Below, piece by piece: positions 1 through 9,674 of a DNA stretch of 64,000 nucleotides (positions are counted from its first letter, which is position 1; the number at the start of each line of letters is the position of its first letter). The translations under genes and the position numbers were made by a program. The stretch is taken from NCBI RefSeq assembly GCF_023913735.1, contig NZ_JAMXBH010000007.1, positions 1 to 64,000 of the forward strand, given 5' to 3'. The notes under the pieces were generated by a model. The model did no database searches, had not been told where the DNA came from, and saw only the letters and a program-made list of their open reading frames with translations. Source of the DNA: Pseudarthrobacter raffinosi (GTDB lineage Bacteria > Actinomycetota > Actinomycetes > Actinomycetales > Micrococcaceae).

Positions 1-28
1 GTGCACCACACAACCCGGCACACGAAGT

Positions 29-124
29 GACAGAGCGTCCGGCTGAACGTCGCACGAACTGAGAGAGCATCCGGCGGAACACTCCAGGAACTGCGAGAGC
101 GTCACCTGGGGAGTGTGAACATTC
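29..124. repeat. Imperfect 32-bp tandem repeats (about 3 units)
   Basis: Three consecutive 32-base blocks (29-60, 61-92, 93-124) share a start of the form G-A/C-C/G-AGAGC-G/A-TC. The first two also share CCGGC and a GAACT end. Blocks 1 and 2 agree at roughly three quarters of positions; block 3 agrees mainly over its first 11 bases. The blocks lie in noncoding sequence upstream of the first gene and may continue left of the window. They could be part of a dispersed intergenic repeat family. Function is unknown. Confidence 0.5.
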
Positions 125-177
125 CCACGACGGCGGCCTGGAGGCGGATCCATGTCATCTGTCGGTGGGGTCTCGCC

Positions 178-183
178 TAGAAT
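178..183 (+). promoter_or_regulatory. Possible -10 box (TAGAAT) for the TPR gene
   Basis: TAGAAT lies 115 bases before the ATG at 298 in otherwise noncoding sequence. No convincing -35 hexamer is visible at 16-18 bases upstream, so this is a weak call. It would give a leader of roughly 100 bases. Confidence 0.25.
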
Positions 184-297
184 TGAGTGAGATGTACGGA
201 CTTCGAAGCGCTTGATTTCGGGTTGCGTAGGATAACGAAACACGGAACGAGCGGCTGCGATTGCGCCAGTGGTCGGCTCATAACAGGAGGAATCCCC

Positions 298-2319
298 ATG
301 GCTGAGCACAACGGCGGCAACCGCGGCGGCAACGACCGCGGTCCTTTCCGCGGCAACAACAATTCTGGCGGCGACCCGCGCGGATTCCGTTCCCGCGAAG
401 ACCGTAACCCAGAGGCTCCGAAGCGCGCGCCTGGTTCCGGCGAACGTAAGCCTTTTGGTGATCGTCCGCGTCGTGAAGGTGATGGCGAGCGTCGGACCTT
501 CGGTGGCGGAGAGCGAAAGCCTTTCAGTGGTGGCGGAGACCGGAAACCGTTCACAGGCGGCGGCGGTGGTGAGCGGAAGCCCTATGGTGACCGTGACAAC
601 AAGCCTTTTGGTGACCGTCCGCGCCGCGAGGGTGACGGTGAGCGGAAGCCTTATGGTGACCGTCCGCGCCGCGAAGGTGACGGCGAACGTCGCAGCTTTG
701 GCGGCGGAGAGCGCAAGCCCTTTAGTGGCGGCGGAGACCGGAAGCCCTTTAGCGGCGGCGGCGAACGCAAACCCTATGGTGACCGTGACAACAAGCCTTA
801 TGGTGACCGTCCGCGCCGCGAAGGTGACGGCGAACGTCGCAGCTTTGGCGGCGGAGAGCGCAAGCCCTTTAGTGGCGGCGGAGACCGGAAGCCCTTTAGC
901 GGCGGCGGCGAACGCAAACCCTATGGTGACCGTGACAACAAGCCTTATGGTGACCGTCCGCGCCGCGAAGGTGACGGCGAACGTCGCAGCTTTGGCGGCG
1001 GAGAGCGCAAGCCCTTTAGTGGCGGCGGAGACCGGAAGCCCTTTAGCGGCGGCGGCGAACGCAAACCCTATGGTGACCGTGACAACAAGCCTTATGGTGA
1101 CCGTCCGCGCCGCGAAGGTGACGGCGAACGTCGAGGTTTCTCCGGCGGTGACAACCGCAAGCCGTTCGGAGACCGCCAGGACCGCGCCCCCCGCAGCTTT
1201 GACCGTGGCGATTCCGGCCCCCGCCAGTTCGGCAAGGACCGTGCAGAAGACCGCCCGGTCCGTGTACCCAACGCGCGTGACCTTCGCAGCGCGAACCGCC
1301 CGGACCGCGAACGTTCCCCGGAAATCGATGAGGATGTCACGGGCAAGGAGCTTGACCGCGCTACGCAGCACCAGATCAAGACCCTGGAAGACAAGAGCGC
1401 CGAGTGGGTTGCCCGCCACCTGGTAATGGCCGGACGCCTGATCGACGAAGAGCCCGAGCTGGCTTTCCAGCACGCCCTCGCCGCGAGCCGGCGTGGTGGC
1501 CGGCTGGCTGCCGTCCGTGAAGCCGTCGGACTCACTGCTTACGCGGCAGGACACTACGGCGAAGCACTGCGCGAATTCCGGACCTACCGCCGCATCAGCG
1601 GTTCAAACATCCACCTGCCCGTGATGGCAGACTGCGAACGCGGACTTGGTCGGCCTGACCGCGCCCTCGACGTTGTACGTTCCGAGGAAGCCAAAGACCT
1701 GGACGCGCCCGGCAAAGTCGAACTGGCCATGGTTGCAGCCGGGGCCCGGACCGACCTCGGACAGCTGGACGCCGCCGTAGCAGAACTGGAAATTCCCCAG
1801 CTGGACATGAACCGGGCGTTCTCCTACAGCCCGCGGCTGTTCCGGGCCTACGCCAACGCCCTGTCCGGTGTTGGTCGGGAAGATGAGGCGGCAAAATGGC
1901 AGAAGCAGGCAGTTGTGGCTGAAAATGCCCTGGGCCTCGGCGTCGATGAGGAACCCGACATCGTGGACCTCGGCTGGGACGAGGAAGAGGAAGCCCGCGA
2001 GGAAGCCCAGCGCCGGCGTCTGCTGGAGCGAGCTGCCGCAGGCCCCGAAGCCACTGCTTCCACGCCCGCTGCCCGTTCCGAGGTAGCCGCGGAGAAGACT
2101 GCCGTTGAGGCCGCCGCCGTGGATGCAGAGATCGACGACGTGGAATCGGATTTCTTCGAGTCCGATGACGCCGAGTCTGACGAGGATTCCCTCGAAGCAG
2201 ATGAGCTGGAAGCCGGCGACGCCGAGCACGGTGAAGAAGTGCGCGATGAAGAAGAGCACAGCGAAGCAGACGACAGCAGCAACGGCGTCGATGGCCACTC
2301 TGACGGACGGGACAGCTAG
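298..2319 (+). CDS. RG-rich repeat protein with TPR-like domain (Rv1691-position)
   Basis: Protein of 673 residues. The ATG at 298 follows a strong AGGAGG, and an upstream in-frame start at 187 lacks one. Residues 1 to about 330 are low complexity, rich in Arg, Gly, Lys and Asp, and built from short units such as GERKPF, GDRPRREGDGER and GDRDNKPYG. Residues about 122-268 are three identical 49-residue copies. Residues about 350-560 are an Ala/Leu-rich helical region resembling tetratricopeptide repeats. The last 70 residues are strongly acidic (Glu/Asp). RG-rich tails often bind RNA, and the position before HAD-phosphatase and tlyA genes matches the TPR gene Rv1691, so a role near ribosome or RNA metabolism is plausible but inferred. 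No enzyme motif is visible. Confidence 0.85.
   Translation: MAEHNGGNRGGNDRGPFRGNNNSGGDPRGFRSREDRNPEAPKRAPGSGERKPFGDRPRREGDGERRTFGGGERKPFSGGGDRKPFTGGGGGERKPYGDRDNKPFGDRPRREGDGERKPYGDRPRREGDGERRSFGGGERKPFSGGGDRKPFSGGGERKPYGDRDNKPYGDRPRREGDGERRSFGGGERKPFSGGGDRKPFSGGGERKPYGDRDNKPYGDRPRREGDGERRSFGGGERKPFSGGGDRKPFSGGGERKPYGDRDNKPYGDRPRREGDGERRGFSGGDNRKPFGDRQDRAPRSFDRGDSGPRQFGKDRAEDRPVRVPNARDLRSANRPDRERSPEIDEDVTGKELDRATQHQIKTLEDKSAEWVARHLVMAGRLIDEEPELAFQHALAASRRGGRLAAVREAVGLTAYAAGHYGEALREFRTYRRISGSNIHLPVMADCERGLGRPDRALDVVRSEEAKDLDAPGKVELAMVAAGARTDLGQLDAAVAELEIPQLDMNRAFSYSPRLFRAYANALSGVGREDEAAKWQKQAVVAENALGLGVDEEPDIVDLGWDEEEEAREEAQRRRLLERAAAGPEATASTPAARSEVAAEKTAVEAAAVDAEIDDVESDFFESDDAESDEDSLEADELEAGDAEHGEEVRDEEEHSEADDSSNGVDGHSDGRDS
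661..1133 (+). repeat. 147-bp perfect tandem repeat, 3.2 copies
   Basis: Copies at 661-807, 808-954 and 955-1101 appear identical base for base. A fourth copy starts at 1102 and diverges at about 1134. The 147-base period is 49 codons, so copy-number changes keep the reading frame. Looser, diverged relatives of the unit lie at about 430-660. Identity at synonymous sites points to recent expansion or gene conversion, and copy number may vary between strains or be miscounted in assemblies. Confidence 0.95.
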
Positions 2320-2325
2320 CGCGCT

Positions 2326-3315
2326 ATGACTGAAGTTCCACTGATTTCCCTGTTCGACGCCCTTTTGGCGGACCTGGACGGCGTGGTCTACGCCGGGCAG
2401 CACGCCATCCCAGGCGCCGTGGACTCGCTGCAGCAACTGGAGGGTTTGGGCATTGGCCTGGGGTATGTCACCAACAATGCCTCCCGCACCCCGGCGCAGG
2501 TAGCGGCGCATCTCCGTGAACTAGGTGCACCGGCGGACGACGACCAGGTGGTCAGCTCCTCGCAAGCCGCGGCCGAACTCCTGGCGTCACTCGTCGCCCC
2601 CGGAGCGCGGGTGCTCATCACCGGCAGCCCCGCTCTGGCGCAGGAAATCGAGCTGGTGGGATTGACGCCTGTTTACAGCCAGGACGAGGATCCGGTAGCC
2701 GTGGTCCAGGGATTCAATCCCGGGATCAGCTGGAAAGATCTTGCCGAGGCGGCGTACGTCGTGTCGGCCGGAGCACTGTGGATCGCAACCAACACCGATA
2801 TGTCCATTCCGCAGGCACGCGGCATAGCCCCGGGCAACGGCACCCTGGTGGCAGCTGTAGCCGCCGCCACCGGACAGACGCCGCAGGTTGCCGGCAAGCC
2901 GGAGGCCCCGCTCTTCCACGCCGCCGCCAAACGGCTCACGGCTGACCGCCCGCTGGTGGTGGGCGACCGTCTGGACACCGACATCCTCGGCGGCAACAAC
3001 GCCGGGTTTGCCACGGTGGCAGTGCTGACCGGCGTCGACACCACAGCTAGCATCCTGGCCGCACGCACTGCGGAACGCCCGGACTACATCATCAATTCCC
3101 TCAGCGACCTCCACCGCCCCTACCCGGCGCTGGACCACACTGACGGAACGCACCGCTGCGGGGCCTCCACTGCGCGGGTCAGCGGTGACACTATCCACGT
3201 CAGCGGCAGCGAGAGCGACCTGGATTCCTGGCGGGCCGCCTGCGCCGCCTGGTGGACTGCGGTCCCCGACGCCGCACTGCCCACCGAACCCAAACTCGAG
3301 TGGCGCAATCATTAG
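2326..3315 (+). CDS. HAD-superfamily hydrolase, subfamily IIA (NagD/PGP-like)
   Basis: Protein of 329 residues starting six bases after the TPR gene. HAD motif I is DLDGVVY (nucleophile Asp and acid Asp, near residue 16), motif II is VTNNASRT, the motif III Lys lies in GKPEAPLF, and motif IV is VGDRLDTDILGGNNAG. This is the class IIA arrangement with a C2 cap between motifs II and III, as in p-nitrophenylphosphatase, NagD and phosphoglycolate phosphatase. It is expected to be a cytosolic Mg-dependent phosphatase of small metabolites; the natural substrate cannot be read from sequence. The tail of about 65 residues after the HAD core is longer than in NagD. Gene order corresponds to Rv1692. 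It is probably co-transcribed with its neighbours. Confidence 0.9.
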   Translation: MTEVPLISLFDALLADLDGVVYAGQHAIPGAVDSLQQLEGLGIGLGYVTNNASRTPAQVAAHLRELGAPADDDQVVSSSQAAAELLASLVAPGARVLITGSPALAQEIELVGLTPVYSQDEDPVAVVQGFNPGISWKDLAEAAYVVSAGALWIATNTDMSIPQARGIAPGNGTLVAAVAAATGQTPQVAGKPEAPLFHAAAKRLTADRPLVVGDRLDTDILGGNNAGFATVAVLTGVDTTASILAARTAERPDYIINSLSDLHRPYPALDHTDGTHRCGASTARVSGDTIHVSGSESDLDSWRAACAAWWTAVPDAALPTEPKLEWRNH

Positions 3316-3324
3316 ACTGGTCCA

Positions 3325-3555
3325 ATGACTGAGCTGAACGAACCGCACCATCCGGAAGCAGCCCAGCCAACACAGGAATGGCCGGACACGGCGGCGTCGG
3401 CAACCAGCGATCCATCCATTGCGGCGATAACGGCCGCGCTGGACGGCGTCGAACGGTTGCCCGTGTCTGAGCATGAGGCTGTTTACAGCGACCTCCACGA
3501 TGCCCTGCTGCACGCGTTGAACGAAGAGGCCCCAAACGGCGAAGGAGACGCTTGA
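3325..3555 (+). CDS. Small hypothetical protein (76 aa)
   Basis: Acidic 76-residue protein without membrane segments or cysteines. The N-terminal half is Pro/Ala/Thr-rich and probably disordered. The C-terminal half has a helical stretch (AAITAALDGVERLPV...YSDLHDALLHALN). It sits between the HAD phosphatase (9-base gap) and tlyA (stop overlaps the tlyA start region), the same slot as the small gene Rv1693. That conserved position supports a real gene. Function is unknown. Confidence 0.75.
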   Translation: MTELNEPHHPEAAQPTQEWPDTAASATSDPSIAAITAALDGVERLPVSEHEAVYSDLHDALLHALNEEAPNGEGDA

Positions 3556-3557
3556 GC

Positions 3558-4370
3558 ATGGCACGACTTGACCAGGCGCTCGTCGCCCGCGGCCTGGCCA
3601 GGTCCCGGACCCACGCTGCTTCGTTGATCGCCGAGGGCAAGGTGAGCTCGGCCGGGCAGGTCCTGTCCAAGGCGTCCCTCCAGGTCGACGACGGCAAGGA
3701 CCTGTCGGTCGAGCACACGGAAGAGGACAGCTACGTCAGCCGGGCCGGCCACAAGCTCGCCGGCGCTCTGGACGTATTCCCGGAGGTCACGGTTGCGGGC
3801 AAAAGGTGCCTGGACGCCGGCGCCTCCACCGGCGGCTTCACCGAGGTGCTCCTGCGGCGCGGTGCGGCACACGTGGTGGCCGTCGACGTCGGCCATGACC
3901 AGCTCGTCCCGCAACTCCGCGCCGATGACCGCGTAGCCGTGCATGAAGGCATGAACGTGCGGTACATGGCGCCGGAGGACATCGGCGGCCAGGCCGAACT
4001 CACGGTAGCCGACCTCTCCTTCATCTCGCTGACCCTGGTGGTCCTGCCCCTGGCGCTGTGCACGCAGCCGGGCGGCGATCTGGTGCTGATGGTGAAGCCC
4101 CAGTTCGAGATCGGCAAGGACCGGCTGGGCCGCACCGGTGTGGTCACCTCCGAGCGCGAACGCCGGATGGCAGTGGAAAAAGTTGCCAATGCGGCGCTCG
4201 ACGCCGGACTGGACTTATGCGGCTTAGCGGCCAGTCCGCTGCCGGGCCAGGACGGAAACGTCGAATACTTCCTGTGGATAAAGCGCAGGATGACCCAAGA
4301 ACTGCCTAAGATCGAAGAGCGCCTCGCAGCCATTGACGGATTGCTTGGCCGAATCTGGCCGAACCACTAG
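3558..4370 (+). CDS. tlyA: TlyA-type rRNA 2'-O-methyltransferase
   Basis: About 270 residues. An S4 RNA-binding domain occupies residues 1-65 (MARLDQALVARGLARS...LIAEGKVSSAG), followed by an FtsJ/RrmJ-fold methyltransferase with the SAM loop LDAGASTGGFTEVLL (about 90-105), the acidic residue in VVAVDVGHDQL and the TVADLSFIS motif. TlyA proteins methylate ribose 2'-O positions of cytidines in 16S and/or 23S rRNA, and their loss gives capreomycin resistance in mycobacteria. AGGAG ends 10 bases before the ATG at 3558. A TTG at 3552 that overlaps the previous stop is the alternative start. The gene precedes NAD kinase and recN as in other actinobacteria. Confidence 0.93.
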   Translation: MARLDQALVARGLARSRTHAASLIAEGKVSSAGQVLSKASLQVDDGKDLSVEHTEEDSYVSRAGHKLAGALDVFPEVTVAGKRCLDAGASTGGFTEVLLRRGAAHVVAVDVGHDQLVPQLRADDRVAVHEGMNVRYMAPEDIGGQAELTVADLSFISLTLVVLPLALCTQPGGDLVLMVKPQFEIGKDRLGRTGVVTSERERRMAVEKVANAALDAGLDLCGLAASPLPGQDGNVEYFLWIKRRMTQELPKIEERLAAIDGLLGRIWPNH

Positions 4371-4383
4371 AAAGCGGAACCCG

Positions 4384-5409
4384 ATGAGCAGGCGAGTACT
4401 TGTCCTTGCCCACACTGGCCGCGAGGAGTCACTGAAGGCCGCCTGGGAAGCCTGCGCCCAACTGCATGACTCCGGCATTGTTCCCGTCATGCAGGAGTCT
4501 GAGCTGCGTGACATGGAAAGATTCTTCGGGCAGCTCACGCAGCCGGTGGAGATCCTGCACGACCATGTACAGCTGCCGGACGTCGAGCTGGTGATGGTCC
4601 TGGGCGGTGACGGCACCATCCTGCGCGCCGCAGAGCTGGTGCGCGAGGTGGACGTACCCTTGCTGGGCGTCAACCTTGGCCACGTCGGCTTCCTGGCCGA
4701 GAGCGAGCGGGCGGACCTGGCCCAAACGGTGGAATGGATTGCCCGCCGCGACTACACGGTTGAAGAGCGCATGACCATCGACGTCCAGGTCTGGGTCCGC
4801 GGCCAGAAGATCTGGCATACCTGGGCCCTGAATGAGGCCGCGATCGAAAAGGGCAACCGCGAACGCATGATCGAGGTGGTGACCGAAGTGGATGAGCGCC
4901 CGCTGACGTCCTTCGGCTGCGACGGCGTGGTGGTGGCCACCCCCACAGGCTCCACCGCGTACGCGTTTTCCGCCGGCGGGCCCGTCGTGTGGCCGGAGGT
5001 CGAGGCCCTGGTGATAGTTCCCATCAGCGCCCACGCGCTCTTTGCCAAACCGCTGGTGGTATCGCCCCGGTCCCGGCTGGCCGTGGAAGTCCTCACCCGC
5101 ACCGGTGCCCAGGGTGTGCTCTGGTGCGATGGCCGGCGCTCCGTGGACCTGCCGCCCGGCGCCCGGGTTGAAGTGACCAAGTCCGCCACTCCGGTCAGGC
5201 TGGCCAGGACGCACCAGACGCCCTTTTCAGCGCGTCTGGTCCGCAAATTCGAACTCCCCATTCACGGCTGGCGCGGGCCCGTGCCGCAGTCGGAGACGAT
5301 TCACACCGGACCCATCCCGATCGTCCGGACGCCGCGGCCCAGGCCGCCGCTCCAGCTTGCCTCCGGCGACCAGCCGGAGGACGATACCGATCCCGCGACC
5401 GCAAAGTGA
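4384..5409 (+). CDS. nadK: NAD kinase
   Basis: Protein of 341 residues catalysing ATP- or polyphosphate-dependent phosphorylation of NAD to NADP. The catalytic GGDG motif is at residues 74-77 (VLGGDGTILRAAEL), followed by the NE motif (ALNEAAIEK) and the glycine-rich GSTAYAFSAGGPVV loop. Length is above the usual 290-310 because of a Pro/Arg-rich tail of about 45 residues after the beta-sandwich domain. The ATG at 4384 (MSRRVLVLAHTG) matches the expected family start; an earlier in-frame start at 4333 lies inside tlyA and has no ribosome-binding site. It is 13 bases downstream of tlyA and 3 bases before recN, as in the Rv1694-Rv1696 block. Confidence 0.95.
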   Translation: MSRRVLVLAHTGREESLKAAWEACAQLHDSGIVPVMQESELRDMERFFGQLTQPVEILHDHVQLPDVELVMVLGGDGTILRAAELVREVDVPLLGVNLGHVGFLAESERADLAQTVEWIARRDYTVEERMTIDVQVWVRGQKIWHTWALNEAAIEKGNRERMIEVVTEVDERPLTSFGCDGVVVATPTGSTAYAFSAGGPVVWPEVEALVIVPISAHALFAKPLVVSPRSRLAVEVLTRTGAQGVLWCDGRRSVDLPPGARVEVTKSATPVRLARTHQTPFSARLVRKFELPIHGWRGPVPQSETIHTGPIPIVRTPRPRPPLQLASGDQPEDDTDPATAK

Positions 5410-5412
5410 ACC

Positions 5413-7152
5413 ATGCTTGAAGAACTGAGAATCCGCGATCTGGGCGTCATCACCGACGCCACGCTGCCGCTGGGCCCCGGGCTGAGCGTCGTTACCGGCG
5501 AAACCGGTGCCGGCAAAACGATGGTGGTCACCGCCGTCGGCCTACTGCTGGGGGCGAGGTCCGACGCCGGGGCGGTCCGGAGCGGGGCGAAGAGCGCCAC
5601 GGCGGAGGCCGTCCTCAAGCTCGACGCCGGGCATCCGGCGATTGCCCGGGCAGTTGAAGCGGGTGCCGACGTGGAGGAGTTCGACGGCGGCGCTGAGCTT
5701 ATTCTTGCGCGTCGCCTCGGTGCGGACGGGCGCAGCCGGGCCTTCCTGGGCGGGCGGGCCGCCCCGGTGGGCGTTCTGGCGGAGATCGGTGAAACCCTCG
5801 TGGTGGTCCACGGGCAGTCGGACCAGATCAGGCTGAAGGGGGCGTCCGCCCAACGCGGCGCCCTCGACAAATTTGCCGGCGATGCGCTGGCGGGCCCGAT
5901 GGCCTCCTACCAGGCGCTCTACAGCCATTGGAAGGCCAGCCAGGCGGAGCTGGAAACCCTTCGCAGCGCCGCCCGGGACAGGCTCCGCGAGGCCGAGTCG
6001 CTGGAAGTCGCCCTGGCCGAAATCAGCACCGTGGATCCGCAGCCGGGGGAGGACGAATCCCTCAAGGCGGAGGCTGTGAAACTGGCCAACGTAGAAGAGC
6101 TCAGGATTGCGGCGAACACGGCGCACCAGGCGCTCATCGCGGAGGACTACGGTGACGCGGGCGACGCCACCACCCTCGTGGACGTTGCGAAAAGGACCCT
6201 GGAGCACGTGGCCGAGCACGACGCCGAGCTCGGGTCCGCCGCAGCACGGTTGGCCGAAGTGGGCTTCCTGCTCAACGACATCGCCACGGAGCTGGCCAGC
6301 TACCAGGCCGGCCTGGACTCAGAGGGTCCGGAACGCCTCGCCGAGATCGAGGACCGGCGGGCCGCCCTGGCCACGTTGGTCCGCAAGTACGCCCCCAGCA
6401 TTGACGAAGTCCTGGTGTGGGCGGAAAACGCCCGGGTCCGTTTCGACGAGCTGCAGGACGACTCCACCAGGATCGAAGCCCTGGACGCAGACGTTGTCCG
6501 TACCGAAGCGGAACTGCAGAAGCAGGCTGCCGCCGTCAGCAAAATCCGGGCCAAGGCTGCCAAGGACCTCTCCGGCCGGGTGAGCTCGGAGCTGAAGGCA
6601 CTCGCCATGGCCGACGCCACGCTGGTCATCACCCGTGAGGCGGCCGGTCAGCTGACACCGCATGGAGCCGACGAGATCGCGTTCCTGCTCCAGCCGCACT
6701 CCGGAGCCCCGGCCCGTCCGCTGGGCAAGGGCGCCTCCGGTGGCGAACTCTCCAGGGTCATGCTGGCCATCGAGGTGGTGCTGGCCGCTGTGGACCCGGT
6801 GCCCACGTTTGTGTTTGACGAGGTGGACGCCGGGGTCGGTGGCCGGGCCGCCGTCGAAATTGGCCGCCGGCTGGCCATGCTGGCACAGCACGTGCAGGTC
6901 CTGGTGGTCACACACCTGCCGCAGGTGGCAGCCTTCGCGGACCAGCACATCACTGTCACCAAGACATCCGTCAGAGGGGCCGACGGCGGCACCGCCACCG
7001 GGTTCACGTCCAGTGATGTTCGCCTCCTCGACGGCCAGGAGCGGGTGCGGGAGCTCGCCCGGATGCTGGCCGGCCAGGAGGATTCAGAATCAGCCCAGGC
7101 GCACGCCCAGGAGCTGCTGGACGACGCAAAACTGCTGCCGCAGCGGGCCTGA
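5413..7152 (+). CDS. recN: DNA repair protein RecN
   Basis: SMC-like ATPase of 579 residues for recombinational double-strand break repair. Walker A is GETGAGKT (residues 29-36). The centre (about 160-400) is a long Ala/Glu/Leu-rich coiled-coil region. The C-terminal half carries the ABC signature [15 protein letters not shown] and the Walker [13 protein letters not shown], followed by the His switch region [13 protein letters not shown]. Size and domain order are normal for RecN. The ATG at 5413 is only 3 bases after nadK, so translation is probably coupled. No LexA-type operator was recognised nearby, consistent with transcription from upstream. Confidence 0.95.
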   Translation: MLEELRIRDLGVITDATLPLGPGLSVVTGETGAGKTMVVTAVGLLLGARSDAGAVRSGAKSATAEAVLKLDAGHPAIARAVEAGADVEEFDGGAELILARRLGADGRSRAFLGGRAAPVGVLAEIGETLVVVHGQSDQIRLKGASAQRGALDKFAGDALAGPMASYQALYSHWKASQAELETLRSAARDRLREAESLEVALAEISTVDPQPGEDESLKAEAVKLANVEELRIAANTAHQALIAEDYGDAGDATTLVDVAKRTLEHVAEHDAELGSAAARLAEVGFLLNDIATELASYQAGLDSEGPERLAEIEDRRAALATLVRKYAPSIDEVLVWAENARVRFDELQDDSTRIEALDADVVRTEAELQKQAAAVSKIRAKAAKDLSGRVSSELKALAMADATLVITREAAGQLTPHGADEIAFLLQPHSGAPARPLGKGASGGELSRVMLAIEVVLAAVDPVPTFVFDEVDAGVGGRAAVEIGRRLAMLAQHVQVLVVTHLPQVAAFADQHITVTKTSVRGADGGTATGFTSSDVRLLDGQERVRELARMLAGQEDSESAQAHAQELLDDAKLLPQRA

Positions 7153-7240
7153 CGGCCTGCACCCCTTGATCGCAGGGCGCCTTGCCATGCACACTGGATC
7201 ATTTGGGGAGACAGTTCCTGATCGGGGAAAGGCTCAATTG

Positions 7241-8986
7241 ATGATAGGCTCGAATTCCGTGGTGCAGCGATCAAATTCCCGTGTAAATTCCCGGTTCCCG
7301 GGCTCGTCCAAGACGACCAAACACATCTTCGTAACCGGTGGTGTGGCGTCCTCGCTCGGTAAGGGACTGACGGCTTCGAGCCTCGGTCACCTCCTGCGGG
7401 CACGCGGTCTGTCTGTAACTATGCAGAAGCTCGATCCCTATCTGAACGTGGATCCGGGCACGATGAACCCCTTCCAGCACGGCGAAGTCTTCGTCACCGA
7501 CGACGGCGCCGAGACGGACCTGGACATCGGACACTACGAGCGGTTCCTCGACGAAAACCTCGAGGGCTCAGCCAACGTGACCACCGGCCAGGTCTACTCC
7601 ACCGTGATCGCCAAGGAACGCCGCGGCGAATACCTCGGTGACACGGTCCAGGTCATCCCGCACATCACCGATGAGATCAAGCGGCGCATGCGGCTTCCGG
7701 CCGAGGGCAAAAACGCGCCGGACGTCATCATCACTGAAATCGGCGGCACCGTGGGCGACATCGAGTCGCAGCCCTTCCTCGAGTCGGCCCGCCAGGTCCG
7801 CCAGGACATTGGCCGCGGCAACGTCTTCTTCGTCCACGTCTCCCTGGTGCCCTACATCGGACCCTCGCAGGAACTGAAGACCAAACCGACGCAGCACTCC
7901 GTGGCAGCCCTGCGCTCCATCGGCATCCAGCCCGAGGCCATCGTGGTCCGCTCGGACCGCGAAGTCCCCGAGCCGATGCGCGCCAAGATCGGCCGCATGT
8001 GCGACGTCGATATCGAAGCCGTCATCGGATGCCCGGATGCCCCCAGCATCTACGACATCCCCAAGACCCTGCACACCCAGGGACTGGATTCCTACATCGT
8101 CCGTGCACTGGACCTGCCGTTCAAGGACGTTGACTGGACCAGCTGGGACAAGCTGCTCGAAGCAGTGCACAACCCCAAGCACCACGTGGAAATCGCGCTG
8201 GTGGGCAAGTACATCGACCTGCCGGACGCCTACCTGTCCGTGACCGAGGCCCTGCGTGCCGGCGGCTTCGCCAACGACACCAAGGTCAAGATCCGCTGGG
8301 TACCGTCGGATGAATGCGAAACCCATGAAGGCGCCGTGGCGTCCCTGGACGGCGTGGACGCCATCTGCGTTCCCGGCGGCTTCGGCATCCGCGGCCTTGA
8401 AGGCAAGCTGGGCGCCCTGAAGTACGCCCGTGAAGCCAAGCTGCCTGTCCTGGGCCTGTGCCTGGGCCTGCAGTGCATGGTGATCGAATATGCGCGCAAC
8501 GTGGTGGGCCTTGAGGGCGCTTCCTCCAGCGAATTCGAGCCGGATTCGAAATACCCGGTGATTGCCACCATGGAAGAGCAGCTGGACATCGTGGACGGCA
8601 AGGGCGATCTTGGCGGCACCATGCGTCTGGGCCTGTACGAGGCAAAGCTCGACGACGGCTCGGTCATCGCAGAGACCTACGGGAAAACCACCGTCAGCGA
8701 ACGCCACCGGCACCGCTACGAGGTCAACAACAAATACCGCGACCAGATCGCCGCCGAGGGCCTCGTGTTCTCCGGAACGTCGCCGGACGGCAAGCTTGTG
8801 GAATTCGTAGAGCTGCCCCGCGAGGTCCACCCGTTCTACGTGGCAACCCAGGCGCACCCTGAACTGAGCTCACGGCCCACGCGGCCGCACCCGCTCTTCG
8901 CCGGGCTCGTCAAGGCCGCACTGGACCACCAGAAAGCACAGGACGCGCCGGCAGCCAAGCCGTTGCGTACGGTTGCCGCAAAATAA
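7241..8986 (+). CDS. pyrG: CTP synthase
   Basis: About 581 residues converting UTP, ATP and glutamine to CTP. The synthetase half has the P-loop-like [20 protein letters not shown] and the nucleotide-binding region [20 protein letters not shown]. The glutamine amidotransferase half has the nucleophile Cys in [10 protein letters not shown] and the catalytic HPE in [11 protein letters not shown]. The ATG at 7241 follows GGGGAAAGG by eight bases. GTG codons at 7259/7262 (VVQRSN) are possible alternatives, since the first 25 residues are not part of the fold. The reading frame stays open back into recN, but that stretch is recN read in another frame. Order recN-pyrG-nudix-xerD matches Rv1696-Rv1701. 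Confidence 0.96.
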   Translation: MIGSNSVVQRSNSRVNSRFPGSSKTTKHIFVTGGVASSLGKGLTASSLGHLLRARGLSVTMQKLDPYLNVDPGTMNPFQHGEVFVTDDGAETDLDIGHYERFLDENLEGSANVTTGQVYSTVIAKERRGEYLGDTVQVIPHITDEIKRRMRLPAEGKNAPDVIITEIGGTVGDIESQPFLESARQVRQDIGRGNVFFVHVSLVPYIGPSQELKTKPTQHSVAALRSIGIQPEAIVVRSDREVPEPMRAKIGRMCDVDIEAVIGCPDAPSIYDIPKTLHTQGLDSYIVRALDLPFKDVDWTSWDKLLEAVHNPKHHVEIALVGKYIDLPDAYLSVTEALRAGGFANDTKVKIRWVPSDECETHEGAVASLDGVDAICVPGGFGIRGLEGKLGALKYAREAKLPVLGLCLGLQCMVIEYARNVVGLEGASSSEFEPDSKYPVIATMEEQLDIVDGKGDLGGTMRLGLYEAKLDDGSVIAETYGKTTVSERHRHRYEVNNKYRDQIAAEGLVFSGTSPDGKLVEFVELPREVHPFYVATQAHPELSSRPTRPHPLFAGLVKAALDHQKAQDAPAAKPLRTVAAK

Positions 8987-9011
8987 AACCGAATAAGTAG
9001 AGGACGGCGCG

Positions 9012-9674
9012 ATGCCCGGCACACCTGAAACCCCACAAGCTGCACGGCAGGTTTCGGATGCGCCGAGCCCGCGCCGTCTTCTGTCTACGGAGAAGGTCTA
9101 TGAAGGTCGGATCTGGGATGTGGTCAGTGACAGCTTCCAGCTGAGCGAGACAGGGGAGTCCCTGACCCGCGACTACATCGACCACCCCGGCGCCGTGGCT
9201 GTCCTGCCGATGAACGACGCCGGCGAAGTTCTGCTGATCAGGCAGTACCGGCACCCCGTGGGCATGGACCTTTGGGAAATCCCTGCCGGCCTGCTGGATG
9301 TGGAAGGCGAAGATTTTGTGGCGGGCGCTGCCCGCGAGCTCGCCGAGGAGGCGGACCTTGCAGCCGGCGAATGGAACGTCCTGGTGGACTTCTTCAACTC
9401 GCCGGGCTCCTCCAGCGAGGCCATCCGCATCTACCTCGCCCGGGACCTCACCGACGTGCCTCACCACGAACGCCATGAGCGGACCGATGAGGAGGCCGAG
9501 ATTGAATTCCACTGGATCGCCCTGGACGACGCTGTGGCCGCAGTCCTGGAAGGCAGGCTGCACAACCCGTCCGCCGTCGTCGGAATCCTGGCCGCCGCCG
9601 CGGCGAAAGCTGACGGCTTTGCGGGATTGCGTCCGGCGGATGCACCCTGGCCTGCGCACCCCAGCCAGCGTTGA
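9012..9674 (+). CDS. Nudix hydrolase, ADP-ribose pyrophosphatase type
   Basis: 220 residues, positioned as Rv1700. The Nudix box is [22 protein letters not shown] followed by ADL. It has six rather than five residues between the first Gly and Glu, and Asp in place of the final Gly; the catalytic REL-x-EE core is intact. The DLWEIPAG stretch before the box and the [15 protein letters not shown] strand after it fit ADP-ribose diphosphatases, which cleave ADP-ribose to AMP and ribose 5-phosphate. Substrate is inferred from family and context only. The stop TGA overlaps the xerD ATG (TGATG), so the two are translationally coupled. Confidence 0.85.
   Translation: MPGTPETPQAARQVSDAPSPRRLLSTEKVYEGRIWDVVSDSFQLSETGESLTRDYIDHPGAVAVLPMNDAGEVLLIRQYRHPVGMDLWEIPAGLLDVEGEDFVAGAARELAEEADLAAGEWNVLVDFFNSPGSSSEAIRIYLARDLTDVPHHERHERTDEEAEIEFHWIALDDAVAAVLEGRLHNPSAVVGILAAAAAKADGFAGLRPADAPWPAHPSQR

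Noticed and set aside
29..124. CRISPR array at the left edge
   Set aside because: Units are contiguous and degenerate with no spacer alternation, and no cas genes are present.
661..1133. CRISPR array
   Set aside because: The repeats are head-to-tail with no unique spacers and lie inside a coding frame.
455..1426. Plus-strand open frame overlapping the RG-repeat gene
   Set aside because: It is repetitive only because the DNA repeat is; it encodes no domain and lacks a start signal.
6662..7240. Long N-terminal extension of CTP synthase
   Set aside because: It is recN sequence read in another frame; family start and ribosome-binding site are at 7241.
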